Shown: positions 1-15,000 of the stretch, in pieces
How positions within the stretch are numbered: position 1 is the first letter of the stretch
Layout: each line of letters starts with the position of its first letter
Assembly (NCBI RefSeq): GCF_026008515.1
Contig: NZ_BQYM01000005.1
Location: forward strand, 124,001-188,000
DNA length: 64,000 nt
Direction of reading: 5' to 3'
From: Hoyosella levis
GTDB lineage: Bacteria > Actinomycetota > Actinomycetes > Mycobacteriales > Mycobacteriaceae
The notes under the pieces: model-generated
The model's database searches: none
What the model was told of the DNA's origin: nothing
Seen by the model: the letters and a program-made list of their open reading frames with translations, nothing else
Position numbers and translations under genes: made by a program

Positions 1-1
1 C

Positions 2-3000
2 GACGAGCGGTCGAACCAGCTCGCCCGCTACCTCATCACGCTCGGCGCCGGGCCCGATACCCACGTCGCCCTGGCCATGCGCCGCTCCCTCGAGCTGCTT
101 GTCAGCATGTACGCGGTGATGAAGTCCGGTGCCGCCTACGTCCCGCTCGACCCCGACAGCCCCGCAGAGCGCAACGAGTACGTCCTTGGCATGGCCGCGC
201 CCATCGGTGCCCTCGCGGTCGATGCCGCGGACTTGCCAGCAGGCTCCGCGGTGCCCGCGATTATTTTGGGAGAAGTCTCTCTCGAGGAGTACTCCGCCGA
301 TCCCATCACCGATGCGGACCGCCCCAGTCCCTTGCGCGCCGACAACCCGGCGTACGTCATCTTCACCTCCGGCTCCACCGGCCGCCCCAAGGGCGTGTCC
401 GTGCCGCACCGCGGCATCGTCAACCGGCTCGCCTGGATGCAGCACGAGTACCAGCTCACCGCCTCGGACACCGTCCTGCAGAAGACGCCGTACACCTTCG
501 ACGTCTCGGTCTGGGAGTTCTTCTGGCCCTTGCAGACCGGTGCGCGGCTGATCATCGCCAAGCCCGACGGGCACGGCGACCCCGGCTACCTCGCTGGCCT
601 CATCGGAGGCTCCGGCGTCACCGTGATGCACTTCGTGCCCTCGATGCTCGCGACGTTCGCTTCCTCGCTCGGCGCCGAGCAGCGGGACAAGCTGGCCACG
701 CTACGTGCTGTGTTCTGCAGCGGCGAGGCACTGCCACCCGCCGTGGTCGAGGACTTCCGCGCCCTCAGCGATGCGCGGATCCACAACCTCTACGGCCCCA
801 CCGAAGCCTCCGTCGACGTCACCTACCACGAGTACGCCGAGTCCGACGCCGTGTCCGTGCCCATCGGTGCGCCCGTGTGGAACACCCAGGTGTACGTGCT
901 CGACCGCAACTTGCGGCCCACCCCTGTCGGCGTGCCCGGGGAGCTCTACCTCGCCGGCGCCCAGCTCGCCCGCGGCTATGTCCAGCGCGGTGACCTCACC
1001 GCTGACAGGTTCGTCGCCAGCCCCTTTGGCGCTGCTGGCTCGCGCATGTACCGCACCGGCGACCTCGTGCGCTGGCGCGCTAGCGCGGACGGCACCACCG
1101 AGATCGACTACATCGGTCGCACCGACTTCCAGGTCAAGCTCCGCGGCCTGCGCATCGAGCTGCCCGAGATTGAGTCCGTCCTGCTCTCCGACGCGGCGGT
1201 CGCGCAGGCAGTCGTCGTCGTCCATCGCGACGAGCACACCGGTGACCGGCTCATCGCCTACCTCGTCGCCGCGCCCGGCCGCAGCATCGACACCGATGCC
1301 CTGCTCGAGCATGCCGCGCAGGAACTGCCCGCGTACATGGTGCCCGCCCAGGTGGTCATCCTCGACTCCTTCCCCCTCGGCAGCACCGGCAAGCTCGACC
1401 GCAAGGCGCTGCCCGTGCCCGATTTTGTTGCCTCGAGCGCCGAGCACGTGGCCCCGCGCAATGCCATCGAGGAAGTCATCGCCTCGATCTTCGCCGACCT
1501 CCTCGGCACCGACAGGGTGAGCGTCCACGACAGCTTCTTCGACATCGGCGGCAACTCCCTCATCGCCGCCCGCCTCGTCGCCCGCGTCAACAACGCGCTC
1601 GATGCCAGCATCGGGGTGCGCGATCTGTTCGACGCCCCCACCGTCGCCACCCTCGCGATCCGCGCCGAGTCCGCGCTCGGCCGCGAGCGCCCGCCACTGG
1701 ATAGCGTCGAGCGGCCCAGCCCGATCCCGCTCTCGCTCGCCCAGCAGCGCATGTGGTTCATCAACCAGCTCGACAAGACCAGCGCCGCCTACAACTCCCC
1801 GATGCCCGTGCGGCTCACCGGCCCGCTCGATATCACCGCGCTCGAGCAGGCCCTCCGCGACGTCGTCGAGCGTCACGAGACGCTGCGCACCCGATACCCC
1901 GAGGGCATCGATGGCGCCACCCAGGAGATCCTCGGCACCGACGACGTTGCCATCCCGCTCGTGGCCGAGGACGTCGCCGGTGAGGCAGGCCTGCACCAGC
2001 ACGCTGCCGAGTTCGCGTTCACCGGGTTCGACGTCGCCAGCGACGTGCCCCTGCGCGCGCGGCTGTTCCGTCTCGCCCCCGAGGAGCACGTCCTGCTCGT
2101 GGTGATCCACCACATCTCCTCCGACGGGTTCTCCCTCGCCCCGCTCGCCCGCGATGTCGTCGTCGCCTACACCGCCCGAGCGCGCGGCCTCGCCCCCGAT
2201 TGGGCGCCGCTGCCCGTGCAGTACGCGGACTTCGCCGTCTGGCAGCGGCAGGTCCTCGGCGACGAGAACGACCCCGCCTCCCTGCTCAACGAGCAGCTCG
2301 ATTACTGGCGCAGCACCCTCGCGGGGCTTCCCGACGTGCTCGAGCTGCCCACCGATCGGCCACGGCCGCCCAAGCAGTCCCTGCGCGGCGCCGTCGAGGA
2401 ATTCGACATCAGCGCCGAGCTGCACCAGCGCATCCTCGAGCTCGCGCGCGCGCACAACGCCAGCGTCTTCATGGTGATGCACGCCGCCATCGCGCTGCTG
2501 CTGACCAAGCTCTCCGGCACGCAGGACATCGCCGTTGGCACACCCATCGCCGGGCGTGGCGAGCCGGAGCTCGACGACATCGTCGGCATGTTCGTCAACA
2601 CCCTGGTGCTGCGCACCGAGGTGGATCTCGACGCCACCTTCGTCGACCTCATCCACCAGGCCCGCGCCGCCGACCTCGGCGCGTTCGGCCGCTCCGACGT
2701 GCCCTTCGAGCGAGTCGTTGAGGCCTTGAGCCCGCAGCGCTCCGAGGCGCACTCGCCGCTGTTCCAGGTGATGCTGGAGTTCCAGAACAACGAGAAGCCC
2801 CGCCTCGACCTGCCCGACCTCTCGGTCGAGGCCGTCGATATCCCCATCGATATCGCCAACTTCGACCTGCAGTTCATCCTCTCGGAGCGCTACGAATCCG
2901 GTGCCAGCGGCATCACCGCCGGCCTGCGCTACGCCACGGATCTCTTCGATGCCGGCACCGTCCGCGGCTTCGCCCGGCGGCTGCTCCTGCTGCTCGAGAA

Positions 3001-6000
3001 CGCCACCGCGCGCCCCACCGCGCCGGTCAGCCGCATCGACATCCTCGACGCCGACGAGCGCGCCGAGATCACGACCATCAACGGTGGCCCCGGCAACCGT
3101 GCCGAGGTGCTTCCGGAGCTGCTCACCATGGGCATCCGCGACCAGGACGCGCCCGCCGTGATCGACGGTGACCGGCACATCACCTACCGCGAGCTCGATG
3201 AGCTGTCCAACCGCATCGCGCGCATCCTCATCGAGGAAGGCGTCACCACCGAGAAGTTCGTGGCCCTCGGCTACGCCCGCTCCATCGAGTGGCTCGTCTC
3301 CCTCTGGTCGGTCACCAAGGCCGGTGGCGCGTTCGTGCCCGTGGACCCCACCTATCCGCGCGACCGCATCGAGCACATGCTCACCGACTCCGGGGCTGTC
3401 GCGGGCCTCAGCGTCGAGGCAAACCGCGAATCCCTGCCCCCGCTCGTGCCGTGGCTGTTCCTCGACGATCCCGCCTTCGAGGAGCGCGTCGCGCGCACCT
3501 CGGCCGCGCCGATCACCGATGCGGACCGCAACGCCCCGATCCTGCTCGAGAACTCCGCCTACCTCATCTACACCTCCGGCTCCACCGGCAAGCCCAAGGG
3601 CGTGGTGATCTCTCATCGCGGGCTTGACAACTTCACTCCCGCGATGGTGGCGCACCCCTCGGTCACCCAGCACTCGCGAGTCCTGTCGTTCGCCTCGCCG
3701 AGCTTTGACGCCTCGCTCCTCGAGGTGCTGATGGCCTTCGGCGCGGGCGCTGCCATCGTGATCGTGCCCCCGCATGTCTACGGCGGCGACGAGCTCACTG
3801 CTGTCATCCGCGACCACCAAGTCACCCACGGGTTCATCACGCCGCTCGGCCTCGCCTCGGTCGACCGGTCACAGGTCGACCACTTCGAGTTCGTCGTTGT
3901 CGGTGGCGAGGCGGTGCCGCCGGAGCTCGTCAACGAGTGGGCGCACGGCCGCAAGATGTACAACGGCTACGGGCCCACCGAGGCCACGATCGTCGCCACC
4001 CTCAGCGATCCCATGCAGCCCGGCCAGCCCGTGCGCATCGGCCGCCTGTTCAATGGCGTCACCGCCGTCGTGCTCGACACCCGCCTGCAGCCTGTCCCCA
4101 AGGGTGTCGCCGGCGAGCTGTATGTCTCCGGACTCGGCCTCGGTCGTGGCTACCACCAGCGGTTCGGGCTCACCTCCGACCGGTTCGTCGCCAACCCCTA
4201 TGGCGAGCCAGGGGAGCGCATGTACCGCACCGGTGACGTGGTCCGGTGGGTCGATGACTACCAGCTCGAGTACCTCGGGCGCTCCGACTTCCAGGTCAAG
4301 GTGCGTGGCTTCCGTATCGAGCTTGGCGAGATCGACTCCGCGCTGCTGAGCCACCCGAGCATCGACTTCTCGGTGACGCTCGGTCGCACCAGCCCCTCCG
4401 GCGCCACCGCGCTCGTGTCCTACGTCCGTGCGGCTGCTGGGCACGAGGTGGACACCGCGGAGCTCATCGAGCACGTCGCCGGGTTCCTGCCCGCCTACAT
4501 GGTGCCGTCCGTGATCATGGTGATCGAGGAGATCCCGCTCGCGGTCACGGGCAAACTGGACCGCAAGGCCCTGCCTGATCCGGACTTCACCCTCACCGCC
4601 ACCGAGTACCGGGCACCCACCAACCCGATCGAGGAGACCGTCGCTGGCATCTTTGCCGACGTCCTCGCCATCGACCGGATCAGCATCGACGACAACTTCT
4701 TCGATGTCGGCGGAAACTCGCTGATCGCCACCCGTGTTGCTGCCCGCGTCAATGCCGCGCTCGGCATCCGCATCGGCGTGCGCGAATTGTTCGACGCCCC
4801 GACCGTCGCTGGGCTGGCTGCCATCATCTCCGAGCGTGCCAGCGAGGCGACCGATCGGCCCGCGCTCGTTCCCCAGCCACGCCCCGAGCGGATCCCGCTC
4901 TCCTCGGCGCAGCAGCGCATGTGGTTCATCAACCAGTTCGACACGGAGTCGGCCGCCTACAACGTGCCCATGGCCATCCGGCTCAGCGGAACGCTCGACC
5001 TGCCGTTGCTCAACACCGCCATCCGCGATGTGATCGCGCGGCACGAGTCGCTGCGGACGGTCTTCCCGAGCATCGACGATGAGCCCGTGCAGGTCATCCT
5101 GCCTCCCGCGCAGGTGTCGCTCGACCTCGAGCCCGTCGACACCGCGCCCAGCGAGCTCATCGCGACGATCGAGGCATTCGTCGGGCAGGGCTTCGACGTG
5201 ACCACGGCCGTGCCGATCCGGGCGCGGTTGCTCAGGCTCGCCGAGGACGAGCATGTCCTCGTGCTCGTCGTCCACCACATCTCCGCGGACGGCTTCTCCA
5301 TGGCGCCGCTCGCCACCGACGTGATGATCGCCTACCACTCCCGGCTGCACGGCGACGAGCCTGCCTGGAAGCCGCTCGACGTGCAGTACGCCGACTTCGC
5401 GCTGTGGCAGCGCGACCTGCTCGGCGAGGAATCCGACCCCGGGTCGGTGCTCTCCCGCGAGCTCGGCTACTGGAAGAAGGCCCTCGCCGGGCTGCCCGAT
5501 GTCGTGGAGCTGCCCACCGACCGGCCCCGCCCGGTCAACGCTTCCCTGCGCGGTGGCCTCGTGCGGTTCCCGATCGATGCTGGCACCCACCAGGCGCTCG
5601 CTGATCTTGCCCGCGCGCATGGCGCCACCATGTTCATGGTGATGCACGCCGCCCTCGCGGTGCTCGTATCCCGGCTGTCCGGCGAGGACGACCTCGCCAT
5701 CGGTACCCCCGTGGCAGGCCGCGGCGAGGAAGCCCTCGACGGCGTCATCGGCATGTTCGTCAATACGCTCGTGCTGCGCACCGAGATCGACCAGAACGCG
5801 GCGTTCGCGGACCTGCTCACCGAGGTCAAGAACACCGACCTCGGGGCGTTCACCAACACCGATGTCGCGTTCGAGCGGCTCGTCGAGATCCTGCGGCCCG
5901 ACCGTTCCACCTCGCACTCGCCATTGTTCCAGGTGCTCATCGAGTTCCAGAACAACCCCGAGGCGCGGCTCGAGCTGCCCGGCCTGACCATCGAGCCGGT

Positions 6001-9000
6001 GATGTTCGAGGACCACATCTCCAAGTTCGACCTGCAGCTGTCGCTGCGGGAGAGCATCACCGAGGATGGCTCGCACGCCGGTATCGACGCCGGCTTCATC
6101 TACGCCACCGACTTGTTCGACGAGGACACCATCGACGTCTTCGCGAAGAGGTTCCAGAGCATCCTCACGGCGATCGTGGACGACCCCACGGTGCCCGTCG
6201 GTGACATCGCCCTGCTCAGCGACACCGAGCAGCACACCATGCTTACCGCCTGGAACCATCCGGGCACGATCGTCCCCGAGCGCACGCTCGCCGACGCCTT
6301 TGCCCGCGCTGCCGAGAGCTTCCCGGGCCGCGTCGCCGCCGTGTCCGAGATCGACGGCCACCGCATCGAGCTCACCTACCAGGAGCTCGATGAGCGCTCC
6401 AACCAGCTTGCCCGGCGCCTCATCGCGGCCGGTGCGGGCCCCGAGACGCTCGTCGGCGTAGCGGTCCCGCGCGACGCCAGCCTGGTCATCGCGCTGCTCG
6501 CGGTGATCAAGTCCGGCGCCGCCTACCTGCCCGTCGATACCACCTACCCGGCCGATCGCCTCGAGTTCATGCTCACCGACGGCGCGCCCGTCGCGATCAT
6601 CACCACGAGCACCGATCAGCACCTTCTGCCCGCCACCGGCAGCGAGCTCCTGCTGCTCGACGATGAGGCACCCGCCCACAGCTCAGCGCCGATCACCGAT
6701 AGCGACAGGATCGCCCCGCTCGGCTGGGACAACACTGCCTACGTCATCTACACCTCCGGCTCCACCGGCAAGCCCAAGGGCGTGACCGTGCCGCACCGCA
6801 CGGTCCTCACCCTCTTCGCGAACACCCAGGCCAGCTTCGGGTTTGATGAGAATGACGTGTGGACGATGTTCCACTCCTACGCGTTCGACTTCTCCGTCTG
6901 GGAGCTGTGGGGACCGCTGCTCCACGGTGGAACCCTTGTGGTCGTCGATTACTTCACCGCCCGCAGCCCCGAGCAGTTCCACGCGCTGCTGCGCCGCGAG
7001 CACGTGACGGTGCTCAATCAGACACCGTCCGCGTTCTACCAGCTCGCCGAGGTCGACCGGCAGGCAGGCACGAGCGACGAGCTCGCGCTGCGCTACATCA
7101 TCTTCGGCGGCGAGGCACTCGACCTCGCCCAGCTCGACCGCTGGTACGACCGCCACGCCGACGACGCGCCACGCCTGGTCAACATGTATGGCATCACCGA
7201 GACCACGGTGCACGTCACCTACCTCGAGCTCGACCGCGAGTTCGCCGCAAGCGCCGCGGCGTCGGTCATCGGCCAGGCGCTGCCCGGCCTGCGCATCACT
7301 GTGCTCGATGCGCGGCTGCGCCCCGTGCCGCCCGGCACCATCGGCGAGATGTACGTCTCCGGGCCGCAGCTCTCCCGTGGCTATCTCGGCCGCCCCGACC
7401 TCACCGCGGGACGCTTCATCGCCGACCCCCACGGCGAGCCCGGCACCCTGATGTACCGCTCCGGCGATCTCGCGCGCTGGAACAAGCATGGCCAGCTCGA
7501 GTACCTCGGCCGCTCCGACTTCCAGGTGCAGCTGCGCGGCTTCCGCATCGAGCTCGGCGAGATCGAGGCAGCGCTCCTGCGCTACCCGGGCATCGCCCAG
7601 TCCGCCGTATTGCTGCGCACCGACAACGGTCCGGGCTCGGAGCGGCTCGTCGGGTACGTGGTGCCCGAGGCCGGGCAACAGCCCGAGCCGCAAGCGATCC
7701 TCGATGCCCTCGCTGACTCGCTCGCCGCGCACATGCTTCCCGCGACGGTGCTCGTCGTCGACGAGTTCCCGCTCACCGCCAACGGCAAGCTCGATCGCCG
7801 TGCCCTGCCCGCGCCAGACTTCTCCGCCCTCGTCACTGAGGGACGCGCCCCGTCCACCCCGGTGGAGGAGAAGCTCGCCGAGGTGTTCGCGCAGGTGCTC
7901 GGCCTCGACACCGTGGGCGTGGACGACTCGTTCTTCGCGCTCGGTGGTGACTCGATCATGTCGATCCAGCTCGTCACCCGCGCCAAGGCCGCTGGACTCC
8001 AGCTCAGGCCACGCGATGTGTTCAACCTGCGCACCGTGGCCGCGCTCGCCAGCGCGGCCGTGCTCACCGAGGACGAGGAAGCCGTCACCCTCACCGAGCT
8101 CCCCGGCGGCGGGATCGGGCCGATGCCGCTGACCCCCATCATGGAATGGATGCTCGAGCGCGGCGGCGGCTACAACCGCTACTCGCAGTGCGCCCTGCTG
8201 ACCCTGCCTCCCGGCATCGATCGCGAGGGCATCGCTGCGACGCTGCAAGCCGTCATCGACCACCATGACCTGCTGCGCGCCCGCCTCGATGGGCACGAGC
8301 TGATCGTGGCCGAGCCCGGCACCATCCACGCTGACGACCTGATCGACCGGGTCGAGGTCGGCGCCGAGCCCGGCAGCGACGCGTTCACCGAGGCCGCCGA
8401 GGCCGCGCTCGATGCCGCTGCGGACAAGCTCGACCCCACTGCGGGCGTCATGCTGCGCGCCGCCTGGATCGCGCCCCGATCTGGCGGCACCGGACGCATC
8501 GTCCTCGCCATTCACCACATCGCTGTTGACGGTGTGACCTGGCGGTTCCTCGTTCCCGACCTCGCCACGGCCTGGAACCAGATCGCCAACGGGCAGCCCG
8601 TGCAGCTCGATGCCAGCACCACGTCGTTCCGGCGCTGGGCCCACGGGCTGGCCGAGAACGCCCCGGCCCGCCACGCCGAGCTCGATACGTGGCGCCAGTT
8701 CCTCGACGGCACCGAGCCCCACCTTGGTTCGCGGGCCTTTGATCCCGCCATTGACACCAACGGCACCGTCGAGCGCATCGACGTCTCGGTGCCCAGCACG
8801 GTCACCGATGCCCTGCTGACCAGGGTGCCCGAGGCATTCCACGGCGGTGTCAACGATGGCTTGCTCGCCGCGCTGGTCCTCGCGCTCGCGCGCTGGCGCG
8901 GCGCCACCACGCCGCTGGTGGGCCTCGAGGGCCACGGCCGCGAGGAGAACGCCGTCCCCGGCGCCGACCTCGGCCGCACCCTCGGCTGGTTCACCACCAT

Positions 9001-12000
9001 TATCCCGATCAGGCTCGACGCGAGCGGGATCGACCTCGACGACGCGTTGGCGGGCGGTGCCGCCATGGGCACGCTCATCAAGAACGTCAAGGAGCTGCTG
9101 CGCTCGCTGCCCGACAACGGCATCGGATTTGGCCAGCTGCGCTACCTGTCGCCGGAGACGGCCGATGAGCTGCGCCCGATCAGTCGTCCACAGGTCAGCT
9201 TCAACTACCTGGGTCGCTTCACCACCGGCGAGCTCACTGACGAGCTGCGCGCCCTCGGCTGGCTGCCCGTTGGCGAGAACGAGGACACGACCAACCTCGC
9301 GGCCCGCCAGAACGATGACATGGCGGCGATGGCGGTGCTCGATATCAACACCGTCACCGAGGCCACCGCGGACGGCCCCGTGCTGCGCGGCACCATCGGT
9401 TTCCCCACCGGACTGCTGACTGCCGAGGAGGCGCGCGAGTTCGGCGCACTGTGGACCGAGGCGCTCACGGCGATCGCCACCCACGTCTCCCGCACCAACG
9501 CGGGTGGATTCACGCCCACCGACCTCGACCTGGTGCGCCTCGACCAGGCCTCGATCGATCGGCTGGAGAAGCAGTACCCCAGCCTGGCCGACGTGTGGCC
9601 GCTCTCGCCGCTGCAATCAGGCCTGCTGTTCCACGCGGTGCTCGCCGAGCAGACCGTCGACGCCTACATGGTCCAGCTGGTCCTGCACCTGCGTGGCGTT
9701 GTCGATGAGGACCGCATGCGACGCACCGTGCAGGCCTTGCTGGGCCGCCACGCCAACCTGCGCGTCGCCTACGCGGCGGACAATGCCGGGCAGGCGGTGC
9801 AACTGGTGCTCGACGATATCGAGGCACCCTTCACCGTGGTGGATCTCTCCGCGGCCGACGACCAGGAAGCCGCGCTCACCGAGGTGCTGCGCGCTGATCA
9901 CCAGCGCCAGTTCCACATGGGCACCGCTCCGCTGATCCGCTTCATGCTGGTCGATCTTGGTGCGGGCGAGTACCGGTTCGTCATCACCAACCATCACATC
10001 CTGCTCGATGGCTGGTCCACGCCACTGCTGCTCACCGACCTCATCGGCCTCTACATCCTCGATGGCGACCCATCGGCGCTGCCGCCCGTCCGCTCCTACC
10101 GCGACTACCTCGCGTTCGTGTCCGCCACCGATCCGCGGGAATCGCTTGCCGCGTGGGTAGAGGCATTCGCCGGCGTCGAGGAGCCCACCACGATCGTGCC
10201 GCTCGACCGGTCCCGGCAGCATGACGCTGGTTCTCGCGAGACGATCATCGACTTCACCGAGGCCGAGTCCGAGCGCTTCACCACCCTCGCCCGCGATCTC
10301 GGCATCACCCTCAACACGATCGTGCAGACCGCCTGGGGCATCATCCTCGGCGCGCTCAGCTCGCGCGATGACGTCGTGTTCGGCACCACCGTCTCGGGAC
10401 GGCCGCCGCAGATCCCGGGCATCGAGAAGATGATCGGCCTGTTCATCAACACCCTCCCCGTGCGGGTGACCCTCGATCCGGCGGAGTCGCTCACCGATCT
10501 GCTCAAGCGGGTGCAGTCCGAGCAGGCCAACCTGCTCGACCACCACTACGTGCAGCTCGCCGATATCCAGCGCGAGGTCGGCGCCGGTGCCACCTTCGAC
10601 ACCCTCGCCGTGTTCGAGTCCTACCCCGTCGACACGGCCGGCGCCACCGAGGAGACCGACCTCGGCGGCATGCGCATCGTCGGGTTCGATGGCGTGGATG
10701 CCGCTCACTACCCGGTCACCCTCGTCGCCTACACCGACGATGCCCTGCACCTGAAGCTCAAGTACTTCCCCGATCTGGTGGACGACACCACTCTCGACGG
10801 CATCAAGCAGCGGCTCGCGGCAGTGATGCACCAGCTCCTCGACGAGCCCGCCACCCGCTACGCCCAGCTCGATGTGCTTACCGCCGCCGAGCGGCAGCGG
10901 TACGTTCCGGTCAGCGGGGCGCCCGGCCAGACCACCCGGACCCTCGCGCGGCTCCTCGGTGATGCCGCCGCGGCCGACCCCGAGCGGATCGCGATCATCG
11001 ACGGAGACCGCGAGATCACCTACCGCGAGCTCGACGAGCGCTCCAACCAGCTCGCCCGCCTGCTGCTCGCTCGCGGTGCTCGCCCCGAGGAGTTCGTGGC
11101 GCTCGGCATCTCCCGCTCCATCGAATCGATCCTCGGGATCTGGGCCGTCACCAAGACCGGTGCCGCCTACGTGCCCGTCGACCCGACCTATCCGCGCGAC
11201 CGCGTCGAGCACATGCTGACCGACTCCGGTGCCAGGACCGGGCTCACCACCAGCAACCGCATCGACGTGCTCCCGGACGATGTGCCCTGGCTCGTCCTCG
11301 ACGATGCGCGCACGATCGCGGAGATCGACCAGTACCCGGCCACGCCGATCATCGCGGACGAGCTGCACGGCCCCGTTCATCTCGATTCGGCGGCGTACAT
11401 CATCTACACCTCCGGCTCCACGGGAACGCCCAAGGGAGTGCTCGCCACCCACCGTGGCCTCGAGAACTTCGCCACCGTCGCCCGCGAGCACTTCCGCACC
11501 ACCCCCGATTCGCGCGTGATGCACGTCTCGTCACCGAGCTTCGACGCCTCGGTGCTCGAGCTGCTCCAGGCTTTCGGCAGCGCCGCGACCATGGTGATCG
11601 TGCCGCCGGAGACCTACGGCGGCGAGGAGCTCGCGCGGATCCTCGCGGCCAAGCACGTCACGCACGGCTTCATCACGCCCCTCGCGCTCGGCTCCATGGA
11701 CCCCGCGGACCTGCCCGGTTTGCAGGACATCTCCGTCGGCGGCGAGGCAGTGCCCTCCGCCCTCGTGGAGGACTGGGCACCAGGCCGGCGCCTGTACAAC
11801 GGCTACGGGCCCACCGAGACCACCATCATGGTGCTGCTCGGGAAGCCCATGCCCGCCGAGGGCCCAGTACGGCTCGGCGGCCCTATCCGCGGCACCGACG
11901 CAGTGGTGCTCGACGCGCGGCTGCAGCCGGTGCCAGTAGGCGCCGCCGGCGAGCTGTACGTCACCGGGCTTGGCCTGACCCGCGGCTACCACGAGCGGCG

Positions 12001-15000
12001 CGGGCTGACCGCCGAGCGATTCATCGCCAACCCCCACGGCGAGCCCGGCACGCGCCTGTACCGCACCGGCGACGTGGTCCGCTGGGCCCCGTGCGATGAT
12101 GGCACGCTCGAGCTCGACTACGTGGGCCGCTCCGACTTCCAGGTCAAGGTGCGCGGCTTCCGCATCGAGCTCGGCGAGATCGACGCCGTCCTGGGCAACC
12201 ATCCCACCGTCAATGTGGCCATCACCGTCGGCCACACGCGGCCCAACGGGCAGACCATGCTCGTCTCGTATGTCTCGCCGCGCGATGGAGCGACCATCGA
12301 CACCGCAGCGCTCACCGTGCACCTGGGCGAATCCCTGCCCTCGCACATGGTTCCGTCGCTGATCATCCCGGTCACCGCGATGCCGCGCACCCCGGTCGGC
12401 AAGATCGACCGCAAGGCGCTGCCCGAGCCAGACCTCTCGTCGCTGGCGATCGAGTACGTCGCGCCGCGCAACGTCATCGAGGAAGCCATCGCCGGGGTAT
12501 TCGCCGACGTGCTCGCGGAGGAACGCGTCAGCGTGCTCGCGAACTTCTTCGACCTCGGCGGCAACTCGCTGATCGCCACCCGGGTGATCGCCCGCGTCAA
12601 TGACGCGCTCGGCACGGCCCTCGGCGTGCGGGAGCTATTCGATGCGCCCACCGTCGAGTCCCTCGCCCTGCGCGTCGAGCAGGCGGGCGCGCCCGAGCTC
12701 GCGGCCGTGCCCCTCGAGCGGCGCGAGCGTCCCGCGCACATCCCGGTTTCGCTCGCGCAGCAGCGCATGTGGTTCATCAACCAGTTCGATACCACCTCGC
12801 CGGCCTACAACGTGCCGCTCGCGGTGCGGCTCACCGGCACGCTCGACGTCGATGCCTTCACGCAGGCGCTGCGCGACGTCATCGACCGCCATGAGGCATT
12901 GCGCACTGTGTTCCCGCGCACCGACGCCGGTCCCTCGCAGGTGATCCTCCCCGCCGAGGACGTGGTGGACGGCCTCGTGCCGCAGGACATGCCCAGCGAG
13001 GCGACCCTGCGCGATCGCATCATCCGCCTCGCCGGACAGGGCTTCGACGTGCAGGCCGAGGTCCCGCTGCGGGCCCGGTTGTTCCGGCTCTCGCCGACCG
13101 AGCATGTGCTGCTCGTCGTCGTGCACCACATCTCCGCCGATGGGTTCTCCATGATGCCGCTCGCCCGCGACATCATGGTGGCCTACCACGCGCGGCGCGC
13201 TGGTGCCGAGCCCGGCTGGAAGCCCCTCGACGTTCAGTACGCCGACTACACCCTGTGGCAGCGCGAGGTGCTCGGCGATGACACCGACCCCGGCAGCCTC
13301 GCCGGGCGGCAGATCGACTTCTGGAAGCGCACCCTCGCGGGCGTCCCCGACGTGCTCGAGCTGCCCACCGACCGGCCCCGGCCCGCCCAGCAGACCCTGC
13401 GCGGCGCCGATGCCCGGTTCACCATCCCCGCGGCGCTGCACAGCAGGATCGATGCGCTCGCCAAGCGCAACGGCGCGACCACGTTCATGGTGCTGCACTC
13501 CGCGCTCGCGGTGCTGCTCGCCAGGCTCTCCGGCAGCGAGGACATCCCCATCGGCACGCCCGTCGCCGGACGTGGCGCGGCCGCGCTCGACGACCTCGTC
13601 GGCATGTTCGTCAACACGCTGGTGCTGCGCACCCCTGTACCCGCGGGCGCGAGCTTCGCCGAGGTGCTCGCCACCGCGAAGGACGCCGACCTCGCCGCGT
13701 TCAGCAATGCCGATGTGCCGTTCGAGCGCCTCGTGGAAGTGCTCAAGCCGGAACGCTCCACCGCGCACTCGCCACTGTTCCAGGCGACCATCGAGTTCCA
13801 GAACATCGGTGCTCCCGGAATGGATCTCGACGGCATCCGTGTCGAGCCGCTCGAGTTCCCCACGGTCGTCGCGAAGTACGATCTCGAGCTGATCCTCAGC
13901 GGCGACGGCAGTGGAAAGGGCGATCTCGAAGCGGCATTCACCTACGCCACCGACTTGTTCGACCCCGAAACGGTGCAGCAGCTCACCGAGCGGTTCCTGC
14001 GCATCCTCGACGAGGCCGTGCGGGATCCTGCCCGGCCCATCGGTGATATCGCCATCCTCGATTCCTTCGAGCAGGAACGCTTCGTGCCGGTCCACGGCCC
14101 CGCCGGCCTCGAGCCCGAGCTGCTGCCCGGGATCCTGGCTCGCGCCGCGGCGCATGATCCCGGCAACATTGGCCTCGAGCTAGGGGATGCCTCGCTCACC
14201 TACCGGCAGCTCGACGAGCAGTCCACCAGGCTTGCCCGGCATCTCATCACCCTCGGCGCGGGTCCGGAGACAGTCGTCGCGCTCGGCATGGCCCGCTCCA
14301 TCGAATCCGTGCTGTCCGTGTGGGCGGTGGCCAAGACCGGTGCCGCGTTCGTGCCCGTGGATCCGAGCTACCCGGCCGATCGCATCGCGCACATGCTCAC
14401 CGACTCGGCCGCCGTCGCGGGAATCACCGTTGCCGCGCACCGGGCCGCGCTGCCTGGTCTCGTGGAATGGGTCGAGCTCGACGACGCCGCGACGCAGGAA
14501 CGCATCGCGGCCCTGCCTGCCACGCCGATCACCGACGCTGATCGGCTGCAGGACCTGCGCCTGCACAACCCGGCGTACTTGATCTACACCTCCGGCTCCA
14601 CCGGCAAGCCCAAGGGCGTTGCCGTTACCCATGCCGGACTCGCCAGCCTCGCCGCGGAGGAGCACGATCACCTCGGCGTCGAGCCGGGATCGCGCGTGCT
14701 GCACTCGGCGTCCCCGAGCTTCGACGCGTCCGTGTTCGAGATGCTCATGGCGTATGGATCCGCCGCGACCCTCGTGGTCGCGCCGCCCAGCGTCTTCGGC
14801 GGCGGCGACATGGCGGAACTGCTCCGGAGCAAGCGGATCACGCACGCCTTCTTCACCCCGGCCGTGCTGGCCTCGGTGGAGGACGACGGCGTGGACGATC
14901 TCCGTTCCATCCTGGTTGCTGGCGATGTGTGCCCGCCCGAGCTGGTGGCCCGCTGGGCGCCGGGACGCTCCATGGTCAACGCCTACGGCCCCACCGAGAC

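Noticed and set aside
701-9616. Very long open frames on the minus strand under the NRPS (701-3829, 3869-6679, 6683-9616)
   Set aside because: They mirror the codon positions of a clearly genuine NRPS on the plus strand, contain low-complexity Gly/Asp/Arg/Val-rich sequence, and show no motifs. High GC keeps the antisense frame open.
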